In this document: piece by piece, positions 1 through 8,658 of the stretch
Layout of the letters: each line of letters opens with the position of its first letter
How positions within the stretch are numbered: the first letter of the stretch is position 1
Assembly (NCBI GenBank): GCA_002359315.1
Contig: DEMS01000009.1
Location: forward strand, 1-38,466
Source: Bacteroidetes bacterium UBA2664
Lineage (GTDB): Bacteria; Bacteroidota; Rhodothermia; Balneolales; Balneolaceae
DNA: 38,466 nt
Reading direction: 5' to 3'
Program-made: the position numbers and the translations under genes
The notes under the pieces: generated by a model
The model's database searches: none
What the model saw: the letters and a program-made list of their open reading frames with translations, nothing else
Told to the model about the DNA's origin: nothing

Positions 1-66
1 TAATCTAAAAGAGCGCAGTGCGGAAGCGACAGCGACCAAACGAAGTCGAGAACTCACTGCCGTTGC

Positions 67-120
67 AAGGACATTTCGACTTCACTCCGCTCCGCTTCGT
101 GGGATAAAAGAGGAGCGCTT
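67..120 (+). repeat. Dispersed intergenic repeat (family A), copy 1
   Basis: This non-coding stretch shares ordered blocks with the minus strand of 15231-15300: CATTTC, CACTCCG, then GCTTCGTGG followed by an AT.AA.AGAGG.GCG-like block. The middle differs in length. Nearby are short inverted repeats, GAAGTCGA (42-49) with TCGACTTC (76-83), and GAGGAGC (110-116) with GCTCCTC (133-139). I infer a small structured dispersed repeat; its mobility and function are unknown. Confidence 0.45.
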
Positions 121-176
121 CGTTACCATTCGGCTCCTCAGCTGCGCTCAATGTGACGGTATTCGTGTAATCCAAA

Positions 177-215
177 ACTGATAGCTGATAACTGAAACCC
201 CTCTGCCTTCTGCTT
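177..215. repeat. Short heptamer tandem repeats
   Basis: Three 7-nt units ACTGATA, GCTGATA, ACTGAAA (177-197) are followed by two units TCTGCCT, TCTGCTT (202-215). The TCTGCC-type unit recurs in both orientations around 17066-17080 and 17259-17286. The array lies just beyond the 3' end of the minus-strand gene at 224. This is direct observation; the function is unknown. Confidence 0.5.
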
Positions 216-223
216 TAAAAAAC

Positions 224-1102
224 TCACCTAGAATAATTCAAAGGCTCTACCAGTGCTGCTAAATCATACCCATTGTGATTTGAGATGGCGGCATACCAGG
301 TGTTCTCCCAAAGCCATGATACAACGTGGTGTTCATTGATTTCAGCTACATAAAAATCTTCAGACTTGATGCAAGCTTCTGCAGCGTCACCATGTCTGAT
401 TAATGACTTATGTTGATCTACTTGGGTCATGTCAAATGCAAAAAGGTAGATTGTTTCTCCAATACTATGCTGACTGTATTCAAGAAGAGGAGTCTGAAAA
501 TCATCGACGAATTCGGCCATTACAATCCCGGCAAATTCAGCACCTGTAAGCGTAGGTATAGTGATTTGCATGCCAAAATGATCCATTAAATAAGCTTCTG
601 CTTCATGAGGCAGAGTAGTGCTAAAATGGGGTTCAATAAGTTGTCCACCGCTTTTGATGAAATGTTCTGCTGCCATATTTTCAACAATTACATCATAATT
701 GTCGGGAGTAGTTCCTGTTGATAGATCTAAAAGCTGAAGTGTTACCAATGAGATAAACAAAACAGCTGCGGCTGCAGTTAGGTAACGTAACCATTTTGTG
801 GGTTGAGCAGATACTTGTATTGGTGTGATTGTCGATTCAGATTTTTCATTGCCAGCCTCAGTTTCCTTTTTAAGGTTTTCAATTGTCTCTAACACAACAT
901 TTTTAAGATGATCCGGCGCTTTTTTTCGAATACTGGCAGCAGAAAATGCTCTTTTAATTAACAGAGCATCGTTGTACTCTTTTTCAACTTCCGGGTCACT
1001 TTTTATGAAATCAAAAAAAGCTACTCTTTCCTCATGGCTGGCCTCGTTATCTATAACGGCCGGTAATATCCAGCGGGCTTCTTTTTTAGTTAAATCTTTC
1101 AT
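224..1102 (-). CDS. Putative transmembrane anti-sigma factor (orphan)
   Basis: This is a 292-aa single-pass membrane protein. Residues 1-100 are charged and cytosolic-like and contain HEERVAFFDF, reminiscent of anti-sigma N-termini although no CxxC zinc motif is visible. One hydrophobic helix spans about 104-126. The roughly 165-residue outer domain ends in a HVVSWLWENTWYAAIS motif, like the C-terminal domains of RsiW/ChrR-type membrane anti-sigma factors. I therefore infer that it sequesters an ECF sigma factor at the inner membrane. No sigma gene is adjacent; the nearest is at 4074 on the other strand and has its own partner. It lies 159 bp downstream of the pseudouridine synthase gene on the same strand. 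The fold-level call is moderately secure and the target is unknown. Confidence 0.5.
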   Translation of the reverse strand: MKDLTKKEARWILPAVIDNEASHEERVAFFDFIKSDPEVEKEYNDALLIKRAFSAASIRKKAPDHLKNVVLETIENLKKETEAGNEKSESTITPIQVSAQPTKWLRYLTAAAAVLFISLVTLQLLDLSTGTTPDNYDVIVENMAAEHFIKSGGQLIEPHFSTTLPHEAEAYLMDHFGMQITIPTLTGAEFAGIVMAEFVDDFQTPLLEYSQHSIGETIYLFAFDMTQVDQHKSLIRHGDAAEACIKSEDFYVAEINEHHVVSWLWENTWYAAISNHNGYDLAALVEPLNYSR

Positions 1103-1261
1103 CTTAAAGTGATACTGACGGGTGTTAATTCATTCAGTTGATCGGAGTTTACTCAGTTATATTCAAATAAACATATTTTGAATCACAACCATTCGAGCCG
1201 ATTATAATAATTGTAAGGATTGTAATAAATTCTCAACACATTGCCAGAGAACTCTTTTGCA

Positions 1262-1951
1262 CTATGATTCTATTTTAAAAAATGCCCAAGGTTCCTTCGG
1301 CGGTGGATAACATTGTATTGATATAGGTTTTTTGAGAGTGGGATGAGTAAACTCAAATTCGAATGCGTGAAGAGCAATGTGACCCGGAGCGGTTATGCCA
1401 TATTTTTTATCACCTAAAATGGGTAGGTTTACCTCAGTCAGTTGAACCCGTATTTGATGGGCACGCCCGGTGATCAATTTAATTTTTAAGAGTGCCAATC
1501 CATTCTTTCTATCCAGTGTCTGATACATGAGTTCTGCACATTTGGCACCTTTTTGGTCGTCTTCTACAACAGCCACTCTGTTAGAAGCCGTATCTTTCAG
1601 CAGATAATGTGTTAGATAATTAAAATCTTCAGGCTCGCCTCTAACTACCGCCAGATAACTTTTTTTAACGGTCCGCTGACGAATTTGTTCACTGATTCGA
1701 GCTGCCGATTTGGAAGTTTTAGCCATAACCATTACACCGGAAACCGGTTTGTCAAGCCTGTGTAGAAGTCCTAAAAAAACATTGCCGGGTTTGTTATACT
1801 CATTTTTCAGATACTCTTTACCCAATGTCAGGGCATCAGGATCGCCGGTCCGGTCTTCTTGAGACAATACGCCCGCCGGTTTGCAGATGGATAGGAGATG
1901 ATTGTCTTCATATAGTATCTCCAGATCAGGATTTGTACCTGTGGTTTTCAT
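1262..1951 (-). CDS. RluA-family RNA pseudouridine synthase
   Basis: The 229-aa protein isomerises specific uridines to pseudouridine in rRNA or tRNA. The catalytic motif HRLDKPVSG lies at residues 64-72, with Asp67 as the expected nucleophile. A GRAHQIRVQL motif near residue 162 is also typical of the RluA family. It lacks the N-terminal S4 domain of RluC/RluD, so it resembles the short RluA/TruC-type enzymes. The substrate position cannot be told from sequence. It is divergent from uvrC with an 82-bp shared upstream gap. The start ATG is at 1951, giving MKTTGTNPDLEILYEDNHLL, with the typical early LYEDNHLL strand. Confidence 0.9.
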   Translation of the reverse strand: MKTTGTNPDLEILYEDNHLLSICKPAGVLSQEDRTGDPDALTLGKEYLKNEYNKPGNVFLGLLHRLDKPVSGVMVMAKTSKSAARISEQIRQRTVKKSYLAVVRGEPEDFNYLTHYLLKDTASNRVAVVEDDQKGAKCAELMYQTLDRKNGLALLKIKLITGRAHQIRVQLTEVNLPILGDKKYGITAPGHIALHAFEFEFTHPTLKKPISIQCYPPPKEPWAFFKIES

Positions 1952-2033
1952 TGAGTGTGTATATATTGAGAATTTATCACCAAAAATCTGTTTATCCGTT
2001 GTATTTGCTCCTTCTTAAACTTACCATTTAGCT

Positions 2034-3872
2034 ATGTCTATATCATTAGAAGAAAAAGTTGCAAATCTGCCTCTTCAGCCGGGTGTTTATCAATTTAAGG
2101 ATAAACAGGGAAGAACTCTCTATGTAGGCAAGGCAAAAAAACTTAGAAATCGGGTGAGATCCTATTTTCAGGAATCCAAGAATCATGATGGGCGCATTCG
2201 GGTGATGGTTGGCAAAATTTTTGATCTTGAGGTAATCGTCACTGATTCTGAGTCTGAGGCATTGATATTGGAAAATCATCTGATCAAACGCCATCAGCCC
2301 CGCTACAATATCATGTACAGAGATGATAAGTCCTATCCCTATATCTGTATCACCGATGATGACAAACCGAGGGTATATCCAACCAGAACAGTTGTTAATG
2401 ATGGAAGCAGGTACTTTGGACCATACGATCATGTTGGTCATATGCGGCGTATGCTGGATACGATTCGTAAGACATTTGACCTCTGCACATGTGCAGTCTC
2501 CCCAAAAATGATTGATAAGTCCAGGGGAATGCCGAAATGGCACTCCTGTTTTGAAGATTATTTACAAAATTGTTCCGGCGACTGGCAACGGGATCAATAC
2601 ATTGAGACGATTCAAAAAGTTGAAAGATTGCTGAGTGGTAAAACGGAAGGACTCATGAAAGAGATCAAAGCGGAGATGGAAATTGCTTCTCAAGCTTTGG
2701 AATATGAGCAAGCTGCATCATTGAGAGATAGTCTGGTATCACTCCAGAAATACAATCAAAAAATGAAGATTGTAGATCACAAAAAATTAGATCGGGACCT
2801 GTTTGCCATCGATGTAGATAGAGATCTGGGTGAAGCGTGCGGAGTATTATTCAGGATACGGGAGGGTAAGTTGATTGGTAAATTTCATCGTTTTTTGAAG
2901 AATATTGATGAGCTGGATAAGCAGACAATGATGCAGTCTTTTGTTGAGGATTATTACACAGGGTCTTATCAAAAAGGTGCATGGGTAACTCCGGACGAAG
3001 TGCATCTGAGCGATGAGATGGTCGATGATGAACCCTTGCAAGAGTTTTTATGGGAACAGCATGGGAAAAAAGTGCCGATCTTGATCCCTAAAATAGGTGA
3101 AAAAAGACAATTGGTGGAGATGGCTATTTCCAATGCCCGGCACAAACTGGGTGAACGATTGATCGAGGTGGAGAAAGCCGAAAAAGATCGAATACCAAAA
3201 GCGATCAAAGATCTGAAGGAATATTTACATCTGGAAAGACTCCCTCGCAGAATTGAGTGTTTTGATAATTCGAATACCCATGGTACGGACCCGGTAGCCT
3301 CTATGGTCTGTTTTGTGGATGGAAAACCCCGAAAAAGCGAGTATAAAAAATTTGCTATAAAAACGGTTGAGGGTCCGGACGACTATGCTTCGATGAAAGA
3401 GATCCTTAAACGCAGATATTCACGAATAAAAAAAGAGAAGTTGCAACCCCCGGATCTTATCCTGGTAGATGGTGGAAAAGGACAGCTGAATGCTGCAATT
3501 GATGCACTGAAAGAGATCGATTACTGGGGGCACAGTGAAGTTGCAGGTTTGGCAAAAAGACTGGAGGAGGTATTTTTGCCAGGGAAACAAGACCCTGTGA
3601 TGATCCCTAAAATATCTCCATCCTTAAAACTTCTGCAAAAGGCACGTGATGAAGCTCATCGATTCGCAATTACATATCATCGACAAAAACGATCCGGCAG
3701 GACACTACAGACTGAATTAACCCGGATTCCGGGAATAGGCCAGAAAAAAGCGGAGTCACTTCTCAAAGAATTCGGATCCGTAAAAAAAATAAAAGAGAGT
3801 AATTCTGAAACACTCCAGGATTTTTTAGGTAAAAAAACCGGATTGGATGTTTACAACTATTTTCAGCAATAG
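2034..3872 (+). CDS. uvrC: UvrABC excinuclease subunit C
   Basis: UvrC makes both incisions in nucleotide excision repair when recruited by UvrB on damaged DNA. The 612-aa length is normal. In order it has a GIY-YIG nuclease domain (GVYQF and LYVGKA, about 15-95), a UVR/UvrB-binding helix pair (about 205-240), the RNase H-like nuclease domain (IECFDNSNTHG about 415, LILVDGGKGQL about 485) and C-terminal helix-hairpin-helix motifs (IPGIGQKKAESLL). The cysteine region expected to hold an Fe-S cluster has C151/C153, C172 and C180, but the position of the usual fourth cysteine is W184. A 7-bp hairpin (AACATCT/AGATGTT, 3881-3901) follows the gene but has no T-run, so it is a weak terminator at best. 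Confidence 0.97.
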   Translation: MSISLEEKVANLPLQPGVYQFKDKQGRTLYVGKAKKLRNRVRSYFQESKNHDGRIRVMVGKIFDLEVIVTDSESEALILENHLIKRHQPRYNIMYRDDKSYPYICITDDDKPRVYPTRTVVNDGSRYFGPYDHVGHMRRMLDTIRKTFDLCTCAVSPKMIDKSRGMPKWHSCFEDYLQNCSGDWQRDQYIETIQKVERLLSGKTEGLMKEIKAEMEIASQALEYEQAASLRDSLVSLQKYNQKMKIVDHKKLDRDLFAIDVDRDLGEACGVLFRIREGKLIGKFHRFLKNIDELDKQTMMQSFVEDYYTGSYQKGAWVTPDEVHLSDEMVDDEPLQEFLWEQHGKKVPILIPKIGEKRQLVEMAISNARHKLGERLIEVEKAEKDRIPKAIKDLKEYLHLERLPRRIECFDNSNTHGTDPVASMVCFVDGKPRKSEYKKFAIKTVEGPDDYASMKEILKRRYSRIKKEKLQPPDLILVDGGKGQLNAAIDALKEIDYWGHSEVAGLAKRLEEVFLPGKQDPVMIPKISPSLKLLQKARDEAHRFAITYHRQKRSGRTLQTELTRIPGIGQKKAESLLKEFGSVKKIKESNSETLQDFLGKKTGLDVYNYFQQ

Positions 3873-4036
3873 TTTTGTGAAACATCTAACATGAAGATGT
3901 TATAGAACTATACGGTAAACTAATTTAGATTAGATCATAGTTTACGTTGTTGTGCAGTCCAATCGAGGGATAATTACGTAAAACCATATAACTGGTGACT
4001 ACTATTTAAAATGAATGGTAGTTTCTTCAAATATGT

Positions 4037-4067
4037 TTTGACATTAAACACTGTATTTATATAATTG
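4037..4067 (+). promoter_or_regulatory. Probable promoter of the ECF sigma operon
   Basis: TTGACA (4038-4043), 16 nt, then TATAAT (4060-4065) match the classical bacterial consensus exactly. The same stretch also fits the Bacteroidota form: TTTG (4037-4040), 19 nt, then TATAATTG (4060-4067), seven of eight positions of TAnnTTTG. Transcription would start near 4072, only about 2 nt before the ATG at 4074 and about 47 nt before the ATG at 4119. Confidence 0.55.
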
Positions 4068-4073
4068 CATACT

Positions 4074-4709
4074 ATGAGACTTAAGAACTCAGATCACATA
4101 CCGCGTAGTTACGAGCAGATGGCCGATAAAGATTTGGTACATCTTTTCAGAAGAAAGGATGACCAGCTGGCTTTTAGAGAGCTGATGAATCGTCATCAGG
4201 CCAAGATCTATTCGTACATCTTTAGCATGATACAAAACCGGGAAACGGCCAATGATATCTTTCAGGAGACGTTTACCAAGGTGATTACGAAAATGGATGA
4301 CACGTACAATGAACAGGGTAAGTGGATCGCCTGGGTTATGCGAATTGCACATAATGCAACAATTGATCATATCAGAAAACAAAAACGGTTTGTAGACGTT
4401 AAAGGCTCATACGATAAAGAATCAAAAACGGACTTTTATGAAAGATTACCGGATGAGGATTCAATTGGGCAGCAGGAAAAACTTGAGCTCGAAGAGTCTA
4501 CATCCAGTTTATTGAAACATATTTCGAATTTACCGGAAGAGCAGAGAACGGTAGTTATGTTACGACATTACTATGAAATGCCCTTTAAAGAGATCGCAGA
4601 GCTCACAGACGTCTCTATTAACACTGCACTCGGTAGAATGAGATATGCGTTGATAAATCTTCGTAAAATGTTCGATGAAGAACATGAGAAGGAATCAAAC
4701 AGTGTATGA
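4074..4709 (+). CDS. ECF-type RNA polymerase sigma factor
   Basis: This is a sigma-70 family factor of the extracytoplasmic function group, about 211 aa. Region 2 contains LMNRHQAKIYSYIF, an NDIFQETFTKV core-binding segment and WVMRIAHNATIDHIRKQKR for -10 recognition. Region 4 contains LPEEQRTVVMLRHYYEMPFKEIAEL and a helix-turn-helix near TDVSINTALGRMRYAL. A TTG nine bases upstream is also in frame, but the ATG at 4074 is preferable. A second ATG at 4119 (MADKDLVHLFRRKDD) matches where many ECF proteins begin and would leave a normal leader after the promoter at 4037-4067. Its stop overlaps the start of the next gene (ATGA), the classic sigma/anti-sigma arrangement. Confidence 0.93.
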   Translation: MRLKNSDHIPRSYEQMADKDLVHLFRRKDDQLAFRELMNRHQAKIYSYIFSMIQNRETANDIFQETFTKVITKMDDTYNEQGKWIAWVMRIAHNATIDHIRKQKRFVDVKGSYDKESKTDFYERLPDEDSIGQQEKLELEESTSSLLKHISNLPEEQRTVVMLRHYYEMPFKEIAELTDVSINTALGRMRYALINLRKMFDEEHEKESNSV

Positions 4710-5311
4710 GTGATAAAAATATTAGAAGTGTAGCATATCTTTACAACGAAATGGATCCCTCAGAGAAAGTGGAGTTTGAAAGGGATCTTAAGGTTGATGA
4801 AAACTTGTTGATTGAAGTTGAGACGCTTCGAAAAGTCTCAAGAAAGCTTCAAGATATGGATACAATTCAACCTCCTGATGACGTTGTAAACTCTGTACTG
4901 CGTTCTTTAGAGAGTAGAAAATCAGCCGGAAGCAGACGATCACAAAAATTTGTTTACTTTAGTGCCGCCGCTGTTCTGATGCTCGGTTTAACCGTTGGGT
5001 TTATATTATCCGGAGAAGGCGAAATTGATATGCCCGGCCAGCCTGAATCTGAATCTGCATCCATAGGAACTTTTCAAAATGTAGTGCCTGCATCAATGGG
5101 GAATGCAAACAGTACATCTGAAACGGACAAATTGATGCCATGGGTTGATCATAATGATGTTTTGCATTTTCGAGACGGACTCTATGGAAGTGATGCTTCA
5201 TCTGTTGACTCGATTTTCAGGCAGAGCTTTCAAAAACTTACACCGATTACAAACCCGTCTCAATCTCCGACGGCAAGGCAAAATCTGCATCTGACAGGAA
5301 GTCAAAGATAG
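4706..5311 (+). CDS. Putative cognate anti-sigma factor
   Basis: The 201-aa protein has a cytosolic N-terminus (about 1-78), one membrane helix (FVYFSAAAVLMLGLTVGFIL, about 82-101) and an outer tail of about 95 residues rich in Ser, Asn and Gln. The opening VAYLYNEMDPSEKVEFERDL resembles anti-sigma domains that begin with a short helix recording the acidic SEKxxFExxL pattern. No zinc-binding HxxxCxxC motif is seen. Its start codon overlaps the sigma stop by ATGA, implying translational coupling. The role, membrane sequestration of the upstream sigma factor, is inferred from topology and coupling. The signal sensed is unknown. Confidence 0.75.
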   Translation: MSDKNIRSVAYLYNEMDPSEKVEFERDLKVDENLLIEVETLRKVSRKLQDMDTIQPPDDVVNSVLRSLESRKSAGSRRSQKFVYFSAAAVLMLGLTVGFILSGEGEIDMPGQPESESASIGTFQNVVPASMGNANSTSETDKLMPWVDHNDVLHFRDGLYGSDASSVDSIFRQSFQKLTPITNPSQSPTARQNLHLTGSQR

Positions 5312-5465
5312 AAGTTGTTTCATATCTCTAAATTAATAGAAAATAAATTCTTAGGATGGAATACAATAAAGTTTTCCACCATGGAATGTGTATAACTTCT
5401 TTTGGTTACCTTTGGGGCTTGGGTTATATTCCTTTGTGTCATCAATCAAAATTCCTTAAGAAAGA

Positions 5466-6266
5466 ATGGGAAAAATAATATCCATTGCAAATCAGAAGGG
5501 GGGTGTCGGTAAAACGACGACTGCTGTAAATTTAGCGGCCAGTTTGGCGGTTATAGAACACCCCACACTTATTATCGACATTGATCCTCAGAGCAACAGT
5601 ACCAGTGGGCTTGGAATTGAACCAAAAACAGTCACAAACTCCATCTATGAAGTAATGGTGGGTGGTGTTGATATGCAAACTGCCATAAAGGAGACCGAGA
5701 TGCCCTACCTGGATCTGGTTCCGGCGCATATTAATCTTGTAGGGGCTGAAATAGAGATGGTAGATAGAAATGAGCGGGAGAGAATTCTGCTAAAAGCGAT
5801 CGGAGACATACGTGATAAGTATGATTTTATCATTATAGATTGCCCTCCATCACTCGGCTTACTGACCATTAATGCACTGACTGCTTCAAATTCTGTACTG
5901 ATTCCGGTACAGTGTGAATATTATGCGCTTGAAGGATTGGGACAGCTATTGAATACCATCAAAATAGTTCGTCAGCATCTGAATAGGGAGTTGGATATAG
6001 AAGGTGTACTGCTCACTATGTATGATACCCGAACAAGATTATCAAATCAGGTTGTAGAAGAGGTAAAGAGATATTTTGATGAAAAAGTATTTTCTACAAT
6101 TATAGCAAGGAATATCAGACTTGCTGAAGCCCCCAGCTTTGGAAAACCGGCTATACTTTATGATGCTTCCAGTGTTGGAGCCAAAAATTATCTTTCACTG
6201 GCCCGGGAAATCATCCACAACAACAAGAAGTACCTGAAGTCGAGTGCAGTTTTATCAAAATCGTAA
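5466..6266 (+). CDS. parA: Chromosome partitioning ATPase ParA (Soj)
   Basis: This is a deviant Walker-A ATPase that binds DNA non-specifically and drives segregation of ParB-parS complexes. At 266 aa it has the chromosomal-type length with no N-terminal HTH. KGGVGKTT is at residues 11-18, the Walker A' DIDPQSNSTSGLG follows at about 38-50, and a Walker B-like DFIIIDCPPSLG lies near 120. ParB follows after 16 bp. A purine stretch AAGAAAG directly precedes the ATG. A Bacteroidota-like -7 element TACCTTTG occurs at 5407-5414 but lacks a clear -33 partner. The short dyad TTCCA/TGGAA at 5374-5386 recalls parS arms but lacks the CACGTG core. Confidence 0.97.
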   Translation: MGKIISIANQKGGVGKTTTAVNLAASLAVIEHPTLIIDIDPQSNSTSGLGIEPKTVTNSIYEVMVGGVDMQTAIKETEMPYLDLVPAHINLVGAEIEMVDRNERERILLKAIGDIRDKYDFIIIDCPPSLGLLTINALTASNSVLIPVQCEYYALEGLGQLLNTIKIVRQHLNRELDIEGVLLTMYDTRTRLSNQVVEEVKRYFDEKVFSTIIARNIRLAEAPSFGKPAILYDASSVGAKNYLSLAREIIHNNKKYLKSSAVLSKS

Positions 6267-6282
6267 TTCCTATTGAGTCGTT

Positions 6283-7203
6283 ATGAGTAAAAAAGTATTA
6301 GGCAGAGGTTTAGGTGCTTTTTTCCCCGATTATGAGAATGAATCGGGAGAGACGAAAAAGCCCTCCATAAAGACAAAAACTGCGATTCCCATCGACCCTG
6401 CAGAGAGGGTAAATGTTGTATTAAACATACCTGTCGGACACATCCGCCCAAATCCTCACCAGCCCAGAACTGAGTTTAATGAGGTTGCTCTGGAACAATT
6501 GGCATCATCGATCTCTAAACATGGTCTGATACAGCCGATCACGGTTCGGTACCTGGGGCAGAAACGCTTCGAACTTATTAGCGGTGAGAGAAGATTAAGA
6601 GCTTCAAAACTTGCAGGAATCCCCGAAATACCTTCATATGTTCGGGAGGTAAACGATGAGGAGATCATCGCTTTTGCACTCATTGAGAATATTCAGCGAG
6701 AAGACCTGAATCCACTTGAGATCGCTCTTGGATATCAGCGCCTTATCGATGAGTGCACATATACCCAATCTGAAGTTGCAGATAGGGTAGGAAAAAACCG
6801 AACGACAGTCACAAATACGCTTCGATTATTACAACTGCCGGATTTTGTTCAGGCAGCACTTCGGGATGAAAGCATTTCGAGCGGACACGCCAGAGCTTTG
6901 ATAAATGTAAAGAGTGAAGAGGATCAGAAGAAAATTTTAAAAAGTATCATAGCCAAGTCGTTATCTGTTCGACAGACCGAGGAGATGGTCAGCACATATG
7001 ATAAAAAAACAGTTCAGAATACTAAAAAATCAAAAAAATCCGGCCAAGACCCCTTTCTGAATAGTGTGTCTAAAAAACTGAGAGATAAACTGAGTACAAA
7101 AGTCAGTATAAAAGAGAAAGGGAAAGGAGGGGAGATCCGAATAGAGTATTATTCTGATGATGACCTTGAACGTTTGATTCAATTTTTTGATGAGACTGAT
7201 TAG
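6283..7203 (+). CDS. parB: Chromosome partitioning protein ParB (Spo0J)
   Basis: ParB is the CTP-dependent clamp that loads at parS and partners ParA. The 306-aa protein begins MSKKVLGRGLGAFFPD, with the conserved GRGLGA ParA-stimulating motif. It then has the NPHQPR box (about 57-62), the CTP-binding GERRLRA motif, ENIQREDLNP, a helix-turn-helix region (TQSEVADRVGKNRTTVTN) and a C-terminal dimerisation region rich in Lys. It is in one operon with parA. Its last 14 bases overlap the next gene. Confidence 0.97.
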   Translation: MSKKVLGRGLGAFFPDYENESGETKKPSIKTKTAIPIDPAERVNVVLNIPVGHIRPNPHQPRTEFNEVALEQLASSISKHGLIQPITVRYLGQKRFELISGERRLRASKLAGIPEIPSYVREVNDEEIIAFALIENIQREDLNPLEIALGYQRLIDECTYTQSEVADRVGKNRTTVTNTLRLLQLPDFVQAALRDESISSGHARALINVKSEEDQKKILKSIIAKSLSVRQTEEMVSTYDKKTVQNTKKSKKSGQDPFLNSVSKKLRDKLSTKVSIKEKGKGGEIRIEYYSDDDLERLIQFFDETD

Positions 7204-7819
7204 TATCCTCATACTGATCTGCATAACTGCCCCAGTGCAATCCTTCTCACAAATACAACTTGTCGAGAGTGACTATTTGTTATTGGAACATCGATTATTT
7301 GAAGAGAGCAAATCAGTGGTTCAGAATGATCAAGAGTCGGATGATCCGGAATTTCCTACACCTCGATCTGTGTTGTTTAAATCAATGATCATACCGGGAT
7401 GGGGACAAATTGAAAACAGACAGATTTGGAAGGTTCCAATTATCTATGGCATGTTTGTGGGTGTCGGAGTTTATGCTGGATATTTAAACTCGCAATATCA
7501 GGATTATAGAGCTGCATACTATAATTCAAATCAAGGGGAGGATAATGATTTTAGATTTGGGCCTACTCCGGAAAGGCTGCAAAATGTAAATCAAAATCAG
7601 TTACAGTCTGTCCGAGATAGTTATCACAATCAAAGGGATTTTATGTTCGTTGTAATGGGGCTGGCGTATGGGTTAAATATTTTAGATGCCTATGTATATG
7701 CACATATGCGAAGTTTTGATGTCTCTGATGATCTCTCTGCCAGGACAATGATTGGCCCGGCAATCATAGCAGATGGCAGTCCTGGATTATCATTAAAAGT
7801 ATCACTGCAAAAAAAATAG
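7190..7819 (+). CDS. DUF5683-family membrane protein downstream of parB
   Basis: The protein is about 209 aa, with an N-terminal signal/anchor (LISILILICITAPVQSFS) and the family core SVLFKSMIIPGWGQIENRQI plus a hydrophobic segment (VPIIYGMFVGVGVYAGYL). Another hydrophobic stretch lies near FVVMGLAYGLNILDAYV. The PGWGQ-type motif followed by a WKVPIIYG segment is the DUF5683 hallmark. In Bacteroidota this family typically sits directly after parAB, as here. I prefer the ATG at 7190 over the in-frame TTG three bases earlier. It overlaps parB by 14 nt. The function is unknown; an envelope role coupled to the cell cycle is speculation from position only. Confidence 0.8.
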   Translation: MRLISILILICITAPVQSFSQIQLVESDYLLLEHRLFEESKSVVQNDQESDDPEFPTPRSVLFKSMIIPGWGQIENRQIWKVPIIYGMFVGVGVYAGYLNSQYQDYRAAYYNSNQGEDNDFRFGPTPERLQNVNQNQLQSVRDSYHNQRDFMFVVMGLAYGLNILDAYVYAHMRSFDVSDDLSARTMIGPAIIADGSPGLSLKVSLQKK

Positions 7820-7824
7820 TAATT

Positions 7825-8538
7825 ATGACATCACCTAAATATTTTTCAGAAGAGAATAAACCTCAGAATACCTTCAATGAAGATAGCAGCAAAGATCTAT
7901 GGAGTGTATTCAAGATCATGGGTGAGTTTGTGGATGGATATGATTCACTGCTTAGAATAGGACCGTGTATATCCATTTTTGGCTCTGCCCGTCTCAAGCC
8001 GGGATCCAAATATTACGAGATGGCTGTTAAAACAGCGATTGGGGTTTCAGAAAATGGGTTTGGTGTGATCACAGGCGGAGGACCCGGTATCATGGAAGCG
8101 GGTAATAAAGGAGCATTTCAATATGGAGGAAAATCGGTAGGGCTGGGTATTGACCTTCCGAAAGAACAGGGAGTCAATAAATTCGTAACCCCTGAATATG
8201 AAATAAATTTTAAATATTTTTTTGTCAGGAAAGTGATGTTTGTTAAATATGCACAGGGTTTTATCGTTTTTCCGGGCGGTTTTGGTACATTAGATGAATT
8301 ATTTGAAACATTAACACTAATTCAGACAGAAAAGATCGAAAAAATCCCTATTGTGTTGATTGGAAAAGAATATTGGAAAGGTTTAACCGATTGGATAGAA
8401 GAAAGGTTGGTAAAAGAAGGGTATATCAGCAAAGAAGATCCGGATCTATTTTACCTGACTGATGATACAGACTTGGCAATTAAGTATATTTGTGACTTTT
8501 ACAAAAACAGAAAACTGCAACCCAACTTTTCTTACTAG
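7825..8538 (+). CDS. LOG-family nucleoside 5'-monophosphate phosphoribohydrolase
   Basis: This is a Rossmann-like enzyme of the LOG (TIGR00730) family, often misannotated as lysine decarboxylase. It hydrolyses cytokinin-type or ordinary purine nucleoside monophosphates to base and ribose-5-phosphate. The 237-aa protein carries ISIFGSARLKPGS near residue 50, GVITGGGPGIMEAGNKGA (about 85-102) and the diagnostic PGGFGTLDELFE (about 151-162). It follows the DUF5683 gene by 5 bp, so co-transcription with parAB is likely. The physiological substrate cannot be read from the sequence. Confidence 0.92.
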   Translation: MTSPKYFSEENKPQNTFNEDSSKDLWSVFKIMGEFVDGYDSLLRIGPCISIFGSARLKPGSKYYEMAVKTAIGVSENGFGVITGGGPGIMEAGNKGAFQYGGKSVGLGIDLPKEQGVNKFVTPEYEINFKYFFVRKVMFVKYAQGFIVFPGGFGTLDELFETLTLIQTEKIEKIPIVLIGKEYWKGLTDWIEERLVKEGYISKEDPDLFYLTDDTDLAIKYICDFYKNRKLQPNFSY

Positions 8539-8658
8539 GAAACATTTAATCAAATAAACACTTTACATCAATACGTTATTTCTTAATGATTTTGTATTTA
8601 AATTTTCATTAAGTTAAGCACGTTTAGTTCAGAAAGAACCATAATTAACGAGGTTAGA

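Noticed and set aside
5374..5386. Dyad TTCCA-CCA-TGGAA as a parS site upstream of parA
   Set aside because: parS has the core CACGTG with 16-bp symmetry; this dyad has a 3-nt asymmetric centre and only 5-bp arms.
7825..8538. Lysine decarboxylase annotation
   Set aside because: The GGGPGIMEA and PGGFGTLDE motifs define the LOG phosphoribohydrolase family; no PLP-binding decarboxylase features are present.
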